Shown: positions 49,500-59,334 of the stretch, one piece after another
Numbering within the stretch: the stretch's first letter is position 1
Layout of the letters: every line of letters begins with the position of its first letter
NCBI GenBank assembly: GCA_044449065.1
Contig: JBIOHP010000014.1
Location: 1 to 64,000 of the forward strand
Length of the DNA: 64,000 nucleotides
Direction: 5' to 3'
From: JBIOHP01 sp044449065
GTDB lineage: Bacteria > Bacteroidota > Ignavibacteria > UBA10030 > SZUA-254
The notes under the pieces: model-generated
The model's database searches: none
The model's input: only the letters and a program-made list of their open reading frames with translations
What the model was told of the DNA's origin: nothing
Program-made: the position numbers and the translations under genes

Positions 49500-51716
49500 T
49501 TAAACGGCGATAATCCTGCGACGGAGAGCTATTGCTGTTCCTGCAATAATAAGAACAACTCCGGTCCACACGACCATCATCAGCGGCTTTGTGCTGATTT
49601 CGACGATTAATTCCTGCACGCCGCCGGACGCCTCCATATGTCCACCGATGCCGGTGATATCAAGGAGGATCGATTTTTCTTCAACATTCATCCCGCTTAA
49701 AACTACCTGGGGTTTGGAAACAGCGCCGGTTGGGCCGGTGAATTCCGGAAGATCAGCAGGCATCGTTGCTTTTTCGCCGCGCTCGTTAAAAGTTAACGTT
49801 GGTGTGATTTCATGCTCGCCATCCTTCGAGGTGACTTTTAGTACGGCGCCAACTTTCATCCCGCCGCCCTGAGCATGTTCTCCCATTTCGAACTTTTCGA
49901 ATTCAATTTGGTAACCGCCGAGCGATTTTGTTTCTCCCTTTTTAATTTCCAATTGGAGCCCTGCACTCTGTAAAGGAGAAATCTTCACATCCACCGGCGA
50001 AATATAGAGATCGTGCAACGGAAATATTTTAATAGAGGGCTCGCGAAGAGTCGATTGGTTGTATTCACTGAAATATAATTTAGGGGATGCGAGAAAGGAT
50101 TGTTTCCCATCTGAAACGTCGATCTGCATCTGGGGCTTTTGTGCATTTGGATCTGCGATACCTTTAAATGTTACCTGTAATCCCTGGACAGTTTGCGGCT
50201 CTCCCTGTCGTAATGTTACAGTCGACCTTTCATCAAATTTACCCGAACCGATGATGCCTATCAAGAGTAAGCCGGTTCCGATATGGGCGATGGGACCGCC
50301 TAAAGTATCCCATCCGTTTTTATATTGACGGAATGCGATAATGACATTACTCAATAATCCGAACGAAGCCGAACCGACAAAGACCAACAACGCGACTGTG
50401 GTGACGCCTGCTACATACGCAATCGCACAGGCAAGAACGGTTAATGCGAGCGGCATGGATAATCGCTTCAGGAGATTAGTACGATGTTCATCACCCCATC
50501 CGAGGAACGGAGTAACGCCGAGGAGCAGCGCCATCGCGATTGCAACGGGTGTGTTTACCTTATTATAGAAGGAAGTATCAACCTGCGATGCTTTGCCGAA
50601 AAGCCCTGTGAGAATCGGCGAGGACATGCCGATAAGCGTAAATATCCCTGCGATACCCAGGACGAATAAGCTGAGAAGAAGTGTGACTTCCCTGCTCAAA
50701 CTCGCAATGTTGATCTTTGGAGATTGTAACTCTCTGAATCTCAGAAAAAATGTTCCATATCCGAAAACAAGAACAGCAACCAGACCACCCACGAGATAAT
50801 TATTAATACCGAGATCGGTGAACGAATGGACAGAAAAATCCGCCAGCACACCGCTTCGGGTTAAAAACGTTGCATACAGCACTAACACAAAAGAACTCAG
50901 GGCAAGGAAGATGTTCGTTTTTTTCAAAACACCTTTCGCCTTCTGCAATAAGAGCCCGTGAATGGAGGTTAGCAGAACCAACCAGGGCACAAGCGATGAA
51001 TTTTCCACCGGATCCCAGCCCCAATACCCGCCCCAGCCGAGCACTTCGTACGCCCAAAAGCCGCCAATAATAATACCGGCTCCCAGAGTAAGCGCCGCAA
51101 AAACCGTCCATGCAAAACCAAGCGCGTACCAATGCTGATAATCTTTCCTGAGCAAGCCGGAGAACACTAAAGCAAACGGAAAGATGGTAGCGGCGTATCC
51201 GAGAAATAGGATTGGTGGATGAATTGCCATCCATGGATCCTGCAACAGAGGATTCATGCCCGACCCATCAGCCGGAACCGGAGTATTGAGTGAGAACGGA
51301 CTCTTTACGATTAACAGTAAACACAGAAATGCAAGAAAAGCGCTCACTATCATCATCGCATAGCTATCAACGATCTTCGATGTTTTGAGAAAAAAGATTC
51401 CCATCACCGCCACAAAGAATGCCCATAACAGAAACGTGCCTTCTTGCCCAGCCCAAAATGCAGAGATTATATATAATGTCGGTAATGAATTGGAGCTGTA
51501 ATGGGAGACATAATATAATTGATATTGATGGGTGAAAAGGGCAATAAAGAGATACACCGAAGCGGCGCAGATGGCGAGCAATGCAAGAAGAAAGCTGCCA
51601 TACGCCCATTGTTGCTTCCTCGGATCGGACTGAGATCGCGCAGCATTAAGATAGAGCAACGCCGCTGCTGCCGAACCGAGAAAAGCTACCCAGATAGTGA
51701 TTAAACCGATATTCAT
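49500..51716 (-). CDS. ccmF: Cytochrome c heme lyase subunit CcmF
   Basis: CcmF joins heme to CxxCH sites in the Ccm (System I) pathway at the periplasmic side of the inner membrane. The 738-residue protein has many hydrophobic helices and the tryptophan-rich WGGYWGWDPVENSS motif (about 230-243). A long soluble C-terminal domain (about 500-710) precedes a last helix. It is 34 bases behind the 11-heme cytochrome gene and so the last member of the big cytochrome operon. CcmE and CcmD are encoded at 38 kb; CcmA, B, C and H are not in the window. Confidence 0.94.
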   Translation of the reverse strand: MNIGLITIWVAFLGSAAAALLYLNAARSQSDPRKQQWAYGSFLLALLAICAASVYLFIALFTHQYQLYYVSHYSSNSLPTLYIISAFWAGQEGTFLLWAFFVAVMGIFFLKTSKIVDSYAMMIVSAFLAFLCLLLIVKSPFSLNTPVPADGSGMNPLLQDPWMAIHPPILFLGYAATIFPFALVFSGLLRKDYQHWYALGFAWTVFAALTLGAGIIIGGFWAYEVLGWGGYWGWDPVENSSLVPWLVLLTSIHGLLLQKAKGVLKKTNIFLALSSFVLVLYATFLTRSGVLADFSVHSFTDLGINNYLVGGLVAVLVFGYGTFFLRFRELQSPKINIASLSREVTLLLSLFVLGIAGIFTLIGMSSPILTGLFGKASQVDTSFYNKVNTPVAIAMALLLGVTPFLGWGDEHRTNLLKRLSMPLALTVLACAIAYVAGVTTVALLVFVGSASFGLLSNVIIAFRQYKNGWDTLGGPIAHIGTGLLLIGIIGSGKFDERSTVTLRQGEPQTVQGLQVTFKGIADPNAQKPQMQIDVSDGKQSFLASPKLYFSEYNQSTLREPSIKIFPLHDLYISPVDVKISPLQSAGLQLEIKKGETKSLGGYQIEFEKFEMGEHAQGGGMKVGAVLKVTSKDGEHEITPTLTFNERGEKATMPADLPEFTGPTGAVSKPQVVLSGMNVEEKSILLDITGIGGHMEASGGVQELIVEISTKPLMMVVWTGVVLIIAGTAIALRRRIIAV

Positions 51717-51750
51717 GTTTTTCCGTTAAATCTGATAAAATTACTTTAAG

Positions 51751-53205
51751 TTATTTACGTTCCATGCGCTTAATGGTAATATACAAAGCTACAGCCACTA
51801 TAGTGATGATGAGTGTTGCTATCCCAAGACCACCGCGGCGGAAGTAATATTCGTCAATTGCGTGTTGGCCCTCGACGGATACTAATGATGCGACGGCAAT
51901 TCCCTTACCAACTACCTCCCGGAATTTTCCTTCATCAAATGAATGAACCATGGTACGCGCTTGTAATCGCGCCTGGTGGGCGTCGCGAAGCTGGAATCTT
52001 GATTCGGTTATTTCCATGCCCCGTTGTTCGGCTTCGTCAAGAAGGGATGAATCTTTCGATTGCAAAAAATCAAGACTATCTGTTAACGCTCTCATGGTCT
52101 TTGCAATCGCATATCCCTTCGCGTTTTGGTTCGGCGAGTGGCACTTGCTGCAAACGGCTTCCGTAGACACACCGAGAAGTTTATCTGTTGCTGCAATTAT
52201 TTCGTGATTGCTATGGCACGTTTCGCATTCGGGGAGATTCTTGTCATCGAATGCTTTCTTATGCGGACTGGTTGAAAAGAGATCGGCATTCAGTGCGTGG
52301 CATGTGCCGCAAACTTTAGAAACAGATTCCACATCCGGCGGTGTTGCTCCGTGGTTACCATGGCAATTATTGCAAGCCGGGGCGCCAACGTCATTTTTTT
52401 GCAGCAAGGCGACACCATGAACGCTTCGAGAATATTTTGCAAATTGATCCGTCGGTATGTTATAACCCTTCATGTACGTGGCATCGCTATGGCAGTGCGA
52501 ACAGGTCGAAGGAATATTGACTGCATATACGCTTGATTTAACATCTTTTGCTGAACGGATGTCGTGGCTGCCATGACAGCTTGCGCACTCCGCTGGTTTC
52601 GGATCGCCTTTTGCGTTCAATGTTCCATGAACACTGGTACGATATTTATCTAATTGATCCACAGGCAGTCCGGGATTATAGTTTCGCATATATGCCGCAT
52701 TCGCATGGCAATTTGTGCATGTCTTAATCACATTGAGCGGGTATACCGGCGATGTTGGATCCTTCACAGACACAATTCCATGAGCATCATGGCATGTTAT
52801 GCACTGTGCGATGTGTTCCTTACCGGAAACCGATAATTTTCCGTGAACGCTCGATTGCAGGTTTTGCCATTGATTGGTGGGTAAGGATGCGCCGAACGAT
52901 TTCATTTTGGCGTCATCAGCGTGACATCTGGCACACATGAGCGAGATGCTGTCTCCTTTGGGAACGCCAATATAACCGGCATTAATATCCATTCCCTTCT
53001 CCATCTCTTCTGCTTTTGAATTTCCTCCGTGACATCCCGCACAATCGATACCCATTTTAGAATGAATATCATGTTTGAACAAACCGGCTTCTTTACTCCC
53101 GATTGCATCGTGACAGGTTACGCATTGGCTATCAGCGGCAAGGAGCGGTGAAAACCACACCAGTGAAAGTATAATCAAGAATGAATACAAGTTTTTCGTT
53201 TTCAT
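51751..53205 (-). CDS. Eleven-heme membrane-anchored c-type cytochrome
   Basis: The ATG at 53205 gives MKTKNLYSFLIILSLVWFSPLLAADS, a normal signal peptide; an ATG at 53214 adds three residues and is an alternative. Eleven CxxCH motifs follow (CVTCH, CAGCH, CARCH, CITCH, CTNCH, CASCH, CSHCH, CNNCH, CGTCH, CETCH, CSKCH). The motif-plus-GxH spacing (for example CITCHDAHG, CNNCHGNHG) repeats. A C-terminal helix (GIATLIITIVAVALYITI) anchors it. Its gene lies directly after cytochrome b and Rieske genes, so it is likely the electron acceptor subunit of that complex. Confidence 0.93.
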   Translation of the reverse strand: MKTKNLYSFLIILSLVWFSPLLAADSQCVTCHDAIGSKEAGLFKHDIHSKMGIDCAGCHGGNSKAEEMEKGMDINAGYIGVPKGDSISLMCARCHADDAKMKSFGASLPTNQWQNLQSSVHGKLSVSGKEHIAQCITCHDAHGIVSVKDPTSPVYPLNVIKTCTNCHANAAYMRNYNPGLPVDQLDKYRTSVHGTLNAKGDPKPAECASCHGSHDIRSAKDVKSSVYAVNIPSTCSHCHSDATYMKGYNIPTDQFAKYSRSVHGVALLQKNDVGAPACNNCHGNHGATPPDVESVSKVCGTCHALNADLFSTSPHKKAFDDKNLPECETCHSNHEIIAATDKLLGVSTEAVCSKCHSPNQNAKGYAIAKTMRALTDSLDFLQSKDSSLLDEAEQRGMEITESRFQLRDAHQARLQARTMVHSFDEGKFREVVGKGIAVASLVSVEGQHAIDEYYFRRGGLGIATLIITIVAVALYITIKRMERK

Positions 53206-54275
53206 AGCATCCATCCCAGAATTGTCAGAATAATAATATAGATGACGACAAAAATGCCGATGTACGTTATAAAGCGGTTTTGTTCTCCACGCGAGCTTTT
53301 CCTATCCCAGAAGGGTACAAGCATCCATAATATCCCTCCGACTCCAAATACACTAATACCGAGTATTTCACCATCGATAAAGAGGACTTTCGATGGGATG
53401 AATTTCAACGTCTGGAACATAAAGAGAAAATACCATTCCGGCCGTATTCCGGCAGGAGCAGAACCAAACGGATCGGCTTTTTTACCAAGTTCCCAGGGAA
53501 AAAATACCGCCAAAATAGCCAGAAGATTCAGAACAATCAGCCAGAAGAGCAAATCCCGGAGAAGAAAATTGGGAAAAAACGGCATGGTTTTTTTCTCGTT
53601 CTCATTTTCAAGATGCTGGGGTTCGCTCATTCCCTGGCGCTGAACAAGGATTAAATGGGTTGTAAGAAGTACGGTAAAAATTCCGGGGAACACGGCGACA
53701 TGGAAACCGAAAAAGCGGGAAAGGGTTGCGCCGTTAACTTCGTCACCGCTGCGCAAGAATATCATGATTGGTTTCCCGACGAGCGGAACGACGCCGGCGA
53801 TATCCGTTCCAACCTTTGTTGCAAAAAAAGCCAGTTCATTCCAGGGAAGCAGGTATCCGCTGAAACCGAAGCCCAAGGCAAGAAAGAACATCAACATTCC
53901 TGTCAACCAGGTCATTTCACGGGGTTTGCGGTACGATCTCTCAAAAAACACGCTGAACATATGAACAAGCGCGCTGAGAATAAATAGGTTTGCCGACCAA
54001 CTGTGAATAGAACGAATCAGCCAACCGAATGTGACTTTCGACATGATAAATTGGATGCTCTCGAAGGCGAGTTCTTCGCCGCTTTTATAGTAGAGCAGCA
54101 ACATAATGCCCGTTATTACCTGAATGATAAAGAGAAAGAGCGAGACGCCGCCGAAGTAATACCAAATTGAATGTCGGTGGACGGGGACATATTTTTTTCC
54201 CAGAAAGGTTACAAGGTCGTCAAGCTCCACACGCTCGTCGACCCAGTCGTATACTTTTTTAAATATCTTATTCAT
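53202..54275 (-). CDS. Cytochrome b (b6 plus subunit IV fused) of a bc-type quinol complex
   Basis: The 357-residue membrane protein has the two histidine pairs for hemes b: HSWSANLFILSALVH (Hx13H, about 91-105) and HVAVFPGIFTVLLTTH (Hx14H, about 190-205). The Hx14H spacing is of the b6 type. PEWYFLFMFQTLKF (about 278-291) carries the PEWY motif of the quinol oxidation site, so the subunit IV part is fused. It overlaps the Rieske gene by 4 bases and the 11-heme gene start. Menaquinol is the likely substrate in this group. Confidence 0.94.
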   Translation of the reverse strand: MNKIFKKVYDWVDERVELDDLVTFLGKKYVPVHRHSIWYYFGGVSLFLFIIQVITGIMLLLYYKSGEELAFESIQFIMSKVTFGWLIRSIHSWSANLFILSALVHMFSVFFERSYRKPREMTWLTGMLMFFLALGFGFSGYLLPWNELAFFATKVGTDIAGVVPLVGKPIMIFLRSGDEVNGATLSRFFGFHVAVFPGIFTVLLTTHLILVQRQGMSEPQHLENENEKKTMPFFPNFLLRDLLFWLIVLNLLAILAVFFPWELGKKADPFGSAPAGIRPEWYFLFMFQTLKFIPSKVLFIDGEILGISVFGVGGILWMLVPFWDRKSSRGEQNRFITYIGIFVVIYIIILTILGWML

Positions 54276-54727
54276 GACATTTTCGAGATAAATATTTCAT
54301 CAGCTTGAACAGTAACACGATATTCATTGAGCGGTCTGGGAGGAGGTCCGGAAACATTGTGACCGCTGAGATCGTATTTACCGTTATGGCATGCGCACCA
54401 TATCAATCCCAATTCCTTCTTGTACTGAACCGTGCAATCAAGATGAGTGCAAGTAGCAGAAAATGCCTTCAAGTTGCCCTCGGCGGTTTTGATGAGTATG
54501 ACGGGTTTTGTTCCAAACTTGACGATCTTCCCGCTGTCTTTCTCTATTTCATTTACTTTACCGGCTTTCACGCTGGTAACTTCCACCCCCCCCTGTTGCG
54601 GGGGTTTCAGATAAGCGAAGATGGGATATAATATAGAGCCGGCGAGCGCTACTATTCCTCCCGATAAAACAATTTTCAGGAAATTTCTCTTGCTTTCCTG
54701 AGAATTTATTATTGTTTCATTATTCAT
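54272..54727 (-). CDS. Rieske iron-sulfur protein
   Basis: The 151-residue protein has a Tat-like N-terminus with KRNFLK (about 13-18) and one helix (about 20-42). The Rieske cluster motifs are CTHLDC (about 93-98) and CACHNGKYD (about 112-120). It should sit on the periplasmic side of the cytochrome b encoded next (4-base overlap) and oxidise quinol at its Qo site. Confidence 0.95.
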   Translation of the reverse strand: MNNETIINSQESKRNFLKIVLSGGIVALAGSILYPIFAYLKPPQQGGVEVTSVKAGKVNEIEKDSGKIVKFGTKPVILIKTAEGNLKAFSATCTHLDCTVQYKKELGLIWCACHNGKYDLSGHNVSGPPPRPLNEYRVTVQADEIFISKMS

Positions 54728-54805
54728 GCGAATCCTTTATTGATTAAGCTAAATCGAGGGAAAATAAATATTTATAATAACGTATTATCTTTTCACGTCC
54801 AAATT

Positions 54806-56026
54806 TTATTCTTCTCCCAGCACAATAGTGGGAGTTTTTTCCCACGGAGGGAAAATCTTAATTAATATAGCAAGAGTAATAAGGGGTAATACCAGCAGGG
54901 TTAGCGTCATCAAAAGACCTTCCATACCCATTATATCCATTTTAAATGTCGTTAAGCCGCGGAAACTTTTCGAAAACATCTGACCGCCGATAACGACATT
55001 CCATCTTGTGGCAAAGATGCCAAGCTGGATAAGAATAACGGAAACGAAATAAAACAACTTTCTCAGTTCTTCGTTGAATTTGAAAAGCTTGATTGCAACC
55101 ATCATCCCGAGCGGGAATAACATGCCCAGCAGCACCTGGATGATACCAAGACTGATGAACAGTTTATTCATCACCAGTTCGCTGAGAATTTTGATGGATT
55201 CTTCGCTTTCATATAACCGGTGAATGAAATCGAGCAGCTCAAGCGAAAAATCGATGATTACCGCATAGAATAAAAACGACGCCATTTTATCCAGGCACTT
55301 CATGTCGATTTTTTGACCGCGGAACGGCGTAATAATCATGTACAACACGATGACAAGCGCAATCCCTGAAACGATTGCAGAGAACAAGAATACAATCGGC
55401 ATGAGAACGCTGCTCCACCACGGATTTGCCTTGATCGATCCGAAGATAAAGCCGACGTATCCGTGCAAAAGGAATGCGGAGGGAATACCGATGATAGTTA
55501 TTCCCTTTACGACTTTTTTATCGAATTTCAATCCCTCTTCGCTCACATCGGTTGAGAAGAGCGCTATGATTTTATGAATCCACTTCATAGGAAATTTCTC
55601 TTCCATAGACGCAAGGATAATATCTCTTCTGTATGTGAACCAGATTTCGAGCAAGAGCACGATCATCAGATACCATGCATACACAAACCCAAACATTGCC
55701 ATAGCGGAGGTAAAATTTGGATTGAGGAAGATTTCATAGGATCGTTCAGGATGACCCAGGTGAAGCAAGAGGGGAAGCGGCGCAATAAGTAGAAACGCGA
55801 GCGCTGTGAGAAGCGAAAGCTTGTACACTGCCTGCACTTCCTTCACGTTGAATACTTTCACCAGCGATGCGAGGATAAACGCACCCGCCACTAAACCGGT
55901 GAGGTACGGATAAACCACAACCAGGATTGACCAGTGTACCTCAATCTCGTTCGGATAAATGTACCCGGTTACTTGTTTCAATAACTCATATAATCTATCT
56001 GTTGCCGGATTTATCATCGCAATCAT
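54806..56026 (-). CDS. NrfD/PsrC-type membrane quinol subunit
   Basis: The 406-residue protein has about ten hydrophobic helices and begins with a soluble segment that includes TGYIYPNEIEVHWSILVV (about 20-37), as in the NrfD family used by ACIII, Qrc and polysulfide reductases. It overlaps the stop of the four-cluster ferredoxin gene by 4 bases and precedes the Rieske gene by 78 bases. Its presence next to a Rieske/cytochrome b pair is uncommon and implies two quinol sites in one operon. Confidence 0.92.
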   Translation of the reverse strand: MIAMINPATDRLYELLKQVTGYIYPNEIEVHWSILVVVYPYLTGLVAGAFILASLVKVFNVKEVQAVYKLSLLTALAFLLIAPLPLLLHLGHPERSYEIFLNPNFTSAMAMFGFVYAWYLMIVLLLEIWFTYRRDIILASMEEKFPMKWIHKIIALFSTDVSEEGLKFDKKVVKGITIIGIPSAFLLHGYVGFIFGSIKANPWWSSVLMPIVFLFSAIVSGIALVIVLYMIITPFRGQKIDMKCLDKMASFLFYAVIIDFSLELLDFIHRLYESEESIKILSELVMNKLFISLGIIQVLLGMLFPLGMMVAIKLFKFNEELRKLFYFVSVILIQLGIFATRWNVVIGGQMFSKSFRGLTTFKMDIMGMEGLLMTLTLLVLPLITLAILIKIFPPWEKTPTIVLGEE

Positions 56027-56766
56027 CGCACTTCTCCATCTAGGTTAGAGTATAACACTTTGGGTTCGGTATTCAGTGAGGGTTTAAGAACATGCAGTTT
56101 GTTCATGCGTTTAAACCGTGTGAGCGGGCTTGCCATAGTTTTTACGTCGCCGAAAATCCTGGCTTGCGTGGGACAAACCTCAACGCATGCCGGCAGTAAA
56201 CCCTGTGTGATCCTGTGATAACAGAAGGTGCATTTATCGGCTGTTTGTTTATCCGGATGGAGATATCTCGCTCCATAGGGACACGCCTGAATACAATACC
56301 GGCAGCCGATACAGCGCGTATCATCAATAAGAATTACGCCGTCCTCTGTTTTGAACGTGGCGCCAACGGGACAGACCTGGACGCACGGAGGATTATCGCA
56401 TTGATTGCATAATTTCGGCACGAAGAAACTTCTAAGAATTTCCTGCTCGGTCACACTATCGGCATTGCCGCCGATTCGCGGATCGATATTCTGGACAATT
56501 GTTTCTCCATCCTTTTTAATAACATACCGCTCAACCCAGGTCCGGAAAAAGAACGGCTCACGCGGAACATTATTTTCATCCTTGCATGCTTCGACGCACC
56601 TGCCGCAGCCGATGCATTTATCAATTTGTATTCCCATTCCATAGTAATGCTTGGTTGGGTCATAAGCAGTGTTTGTTTGCGCTTTGGCTTTATTATAGAA
56701 CCTGCCAATGAGCGTGCTTGATATAAATAGCGTAAAGAGTTTTTTACTGAATATTCTTCTATCCAT
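56023..56766 (-). CDS. Tat-exported four-cluster ferredoxin subunit
   Basis: The start at 56766 (MDRRIFSKKLF) is chosen because a GGAGG lies about 10 bases upstream and the longer frame from 56802 overlaps the preceding gene. RRIFSK resembles a twin-arginine signal followed by a hydrophobic stretch to about residue 28. Four cysteine groups follow: CIGCGRCVEAC, CNQCDNPPCVQVCP, CIGCRYCIQACP and CTFCYHRITQGLLPACVEVCP. It should sit in the periplasm on the NrfD protein encoded next. The operon has no molybdopterin partner. Confidence 0.92.
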   Translation of the reverse strand: MDRRIFSKKLFTLFISSTLIGRFYNKAKAQTNTAYDPTKHYYGMGIQIDKCIGCGRCVEACKDENNVPREPFFFRTWVERYVIKKDGETIVQNIDPRIGGNADSVTEQEILRSFFVPKLCNQCDNPPCVQVCPVGATFKTEDGVILIDDTRCIGCRYCIQACPYGARYLHPDKQTADKCTFCYHRITQGLLPACVEVCPTQARIFGDVKTMASPLTRFKRMNKLHVLKPSLNTEPKVLYSNLDGEVR

Positions 56767-56768
56767 AA

Positions 56769-57509
56769 TTATTCTACCTCCGGCATATGCGGGTAATGAC
56801 ATTGCCAGCAGAGATATTTCTCTCCGTGGGATGCAAGATCGATTTGAGGGATTGTTTTAACGTTGGCACTATTACTATGACACTTTCCACAGAAATCCCT
56901 TTCAGATGGAATTGATGCTTTGAAAATTCTCGGAGTTATTTTATGATCATTCGGCACCTCATGACACGTTGTGCACTCAAGCTGCACATGAGCAGAAACA
57001 GCTTTTGTCCTGGCTATCTCGGCATGGCACGCTTCACATTCCTGTGGCACCGAGGGCGGTTTCGGATCATGTGGATTATGGCATGTTATGCACGGTTTGA
57101 GTGGGTTATGAGCCACCGGGTTAATCTGCGGGAAACCTGTCGGTCTCGAGGGATTAAACATATGGCATCGCACGCAGAATTCGCGAAGCCGCGGGGCAAA
57201 CGGTTTTATATCCGTAGGATTTTCAGCATGATCTTTCGCCGTTCCGTGACAAGTTTCGCATGATAAATTTTTGTGGTATCCTCCTTTTTTCACGTTATAC
57301 TCGTCGTGGCAACCGGCGCAAATTTCCGATCCTGCATAACGGATCGGTTTAGCCATCTCGCGTTCAACGGTGCTTTTAATATGCAAGCTGTGATCTTTCA
57401 GCGCCGGTGGAAGAAAATATCGCACAGCCAGGGCTCCGCCGATGAGCAAAACAAAAACGACGATCAGCCGTTTGAGCGAATCAGGTATTTTTCGGGGTGT
57501 GTTTTCCAT
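56769..57509 (-). CDS. Eight-heme membrane-anchored c-type cytochrome
   Basis: The 246-residue protein has an N-terminal helix (about 15-31, LIVVFVLLIGGALAVRY) without a cleavage site and eight CxxCH motifs: CAGCH, CETCH, CVRCH, CITCH, CEACH, CTTCH, CGKCH and CWQCH. It lies 46 bases after the NapC-like gene and 2 bases before the ferredoxin start. It could pass electrons between the NapC-like or NrfD subunits and periplasmic carriers. Confidence 0.92.
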   Translation of the reverse strand: MENTPRKIPDSLKRLIVVFVLLIGGALAVRYFLPPALKDHSLHIKSTVEREMAKPIRYAGSEICAGCHDEYNVKKGGYHKNLSCETCHGTAKDHAENPTDIKPFAPRLREFCVRCHMFNPSRPTGFPQINPVAHNPLKPCITCHNPHDPKPPSVPQECEACHAEIARTKAVSAHVQLECTTCHEVPNDHKITPRIFKASIPSERDFCGKCHSNSANVKTIPQIDLASHGEKYLCWQCHYPHMPEVE

Positions 57510-57555
57510 TCAATTCCTTATAATCCATAGTTTAGGTTCATACAAAGAGGAAAAG

Positions 57556-59049
57556 TTATTGGCTATTATGACAATCACTGCAATTCATCTCTTTCCAGGA
57601 ATCCCCCACATCGACAGGATGATGATACTCTATACCGCCAAGGGACAATCTGAGCGTATCGCGTTCAAACTGCTGCGCAAGAATCGTATGACATAAATTG
57701 CAATCCTTCGATAACACTTTTCCGTCCTCCGCAACGTGTTTGCCATCGTGACACCGGAAGCATCCGGGATAATAGAGATGTCCGATATTATCGTTAAATC
57801 GCTTCCAACTAACTTTCATCTCGGGAAAATAATTACGGCTGTAAATTTTTTGCACTTCTTCAACCGCCCGATCAATAACCGGTTTACGCGATGCAAATAT
57901 TGCGGGGTATTCATTTTTATAATATTCTTCCATCACCATTCGAATACTATCCAAACCACCCGGCTTTGTTGCATAGTCGCCCTCGAGCGCTTTGACGGAA
58001 ATACCTTTTACGCCGGGAAGCAGTGGATCGATCCAGCCGAGAGACATGACATGATTTACCGAACGGGCGGGCGGATGGTAAATATGTGTGGGTCGGTTAT
58101 GGCAATCGATACAATCCATGCGCCGTGTTTTCGCTTTCTTCAACGAATCCTCTGAAACGGTAATTTCGCTGCTTTTATAGAGCCGTTCTTTCCCGTCCAT
58201 ACCTTTCACACGAATCCAGGGAATAATCTGCCGCTGGGTATCAAGCGCCGCATAGGTAACCTGGTTGGCAATATTCATGTGCCAATGAATACCCGAAGTC
58301 GGACCCGCCTCTATATTTCCCCCGCCGATTTTCATTAAAAGATTGAGCGTCCATTTCGTATTCCCGTCATCGGGAAGATAATATGTGTTAACGTGTTGTA
58401 TTTCGCTGTAAAAATGTTTGGGCCAGTGGCATTGCTCGCATGTTTCCTGAGCAGGGCGCAAGTTGTCGATCGGGGTTGGGATTGGTCTCGGATATTTATT
58501 GAATGTGACTGCATACAATTGATATGTCCCAGATAACTTGGAGCGAACAAACCAACCGGCGCCGGGCCCGATATGGCATTTCACGCAGCCAACCCTGGCA
58601 TGGGGAGAGTATTGATACGCGGTGTATTCCGGTTCCATTACGGAATGGCAGGTTTCTCCGCAAAATTGATCAGAATCGGTGTGCTCATAAGCTTTAAAAC
58701 TGCTGAATGCGGAAAATCCAAGAAAAAGCAACGTTCCCGCGGCAAAAAAAGTGAATGCCGTACGGTGACGGGGATTATTGAAATCAACTCTCGGCATATG
58801 CAAGCCATGCGGTTTGCCGAGGCGAACTCTCCGGTGTTCCCGCAGAATCCCTATGATAATCAGAAAGATGCCGATGAACAGAAATATCGGCAGGATGACA
58901 AATGCAATGATACCCATGTACGGTTTGGGATTTTCCGCGAGCGCCTCCAGAAGTATCAGGAAGATAATCAGTCCAAAACTGATCAGCGATAACGCGGTAC
59001 CGATCAGGGTAACGAGATTATAAAATGAATCGGGAAATATTCGTCTCAT
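57556..59049 (-). CDS. NapC/NirT-like seven-heme membrane cytochrome
   Basis: The 497-residue protein starts with two hydrophobic segments (about 10-35 and 42-68), a charged loop and a third segment (about 95-112). Seven heme motifs follow: one Cx3CH (CGETCH) and six CxxCH (CVKCH, CEQCH, CIDCH, CFRCH, CNLCH, CSDCH). The Cx3CH plus EPEYTAYQYSPHARVGCVKCH stretch is typical of NapC/NirT-type quinol dehydrogenases, here in an enlarged form. It opens the large operon down to ccmF. No -24/-12 element was found before it. Confidence 0.9.
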   Translation of the reverse strand: MRRIFPDSFYNLVTLIGTALSLISFGLIIFLILLEALAENPKPYMGIIAFVILPIFLFIGIFLIIIGILREHRRVRLGKPHGLHMPRVDFNNPRHRTAFTFFAAGTLLFLGFSAFSSFKAYEHTDSDQFCGETCHSVMEPEYTAYQYSPHARVGCVKCHIGPGAGWFVRSKLSGTYQLYAVTFNKYPRPIPTPIDNLRPAQETCEQCHWPKHFYSEIQHVNTYYLPDDGNTKWTLNLLMKIGGGNIEAGPTSGIHWHMNIANQVTYAALDTQRQIIPWIRVKGMDGKERLYKSSEITVSEDSLKKAKTRRMDCIDCHNRPTHIYHPPARSVNHVMSLGWIDPLLPGVKGISVKALEGDYATKPGGLDSIRMVMEEYYKNEYPAIFASRKPVIDRAVEEVQKIYSRNYFPEMKVSWKRFNDNIGHLYYPGCFRCHDGKHVAEDGKVLSKDCNLCHTILAQQFERDTLRLSLGGIEYHHPVDVGDSWKEMNCSDCHNSQ

Positions 59050-59102
59050 ATGGATACCCGTTCAGCGAAGGTTACTGCTATTTTTTGAATTTGAGGATCG
59101 CA

Positions 59103-59300
59103 TCAATAGGTGATATTAATGACATCAATGAGTTCGGCGTTTGGATCGAAACCCTTCAGAAATTCTACAAATTCATTATTGTAGTATTCCTGATGATCCT
59201 TCTCATATTCATTGAGAAGTTCCCGTACCCTTTTTTGAGCGAGAGAACTTTTAAGAAAGTTCAGCTCCTCTTTGTCGTCGTAAATTCTATAGTAATACAT
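59103..59300 (-). CDS. Small hypothetical protein
   Basis: The 65-residue acidic protein (MYYYRIYDDKEELNFLKSSL ... ELIDVINITY) is not recognised. It is predicted to be mostly helical in the middle, with many Tyr, Glu and Lys. GGAAG lies 7 bases before the ATG. It is 34 bases after the acyl-CoA dehydrogenase gene and 53 bases before the NapC-like gene, in the same direction. A longer plus-strand frame over the same bases has no ribosome site and is less likely. Confidence 0.65.
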   Translation of the reverse strand: MYYYRIYDDKEELNFLKSSLAQKRVRELLNEYEKDHQEYYNNEFVEFLKGFDPNAELIDVINITY

Positions 59301-59334
59301 AATTGTGCTTCCAATATATGATACTTGTTACTGG

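Noticed and set aside
59025..59321. A 98-codon plus-strand frame with a hydrophobic stretch
   Set aside because: It overlaps the better-supported minus-strand gene at 59103-59300 and the NapC-like start; its hydrophobicity comes from the complement of acidic codons.
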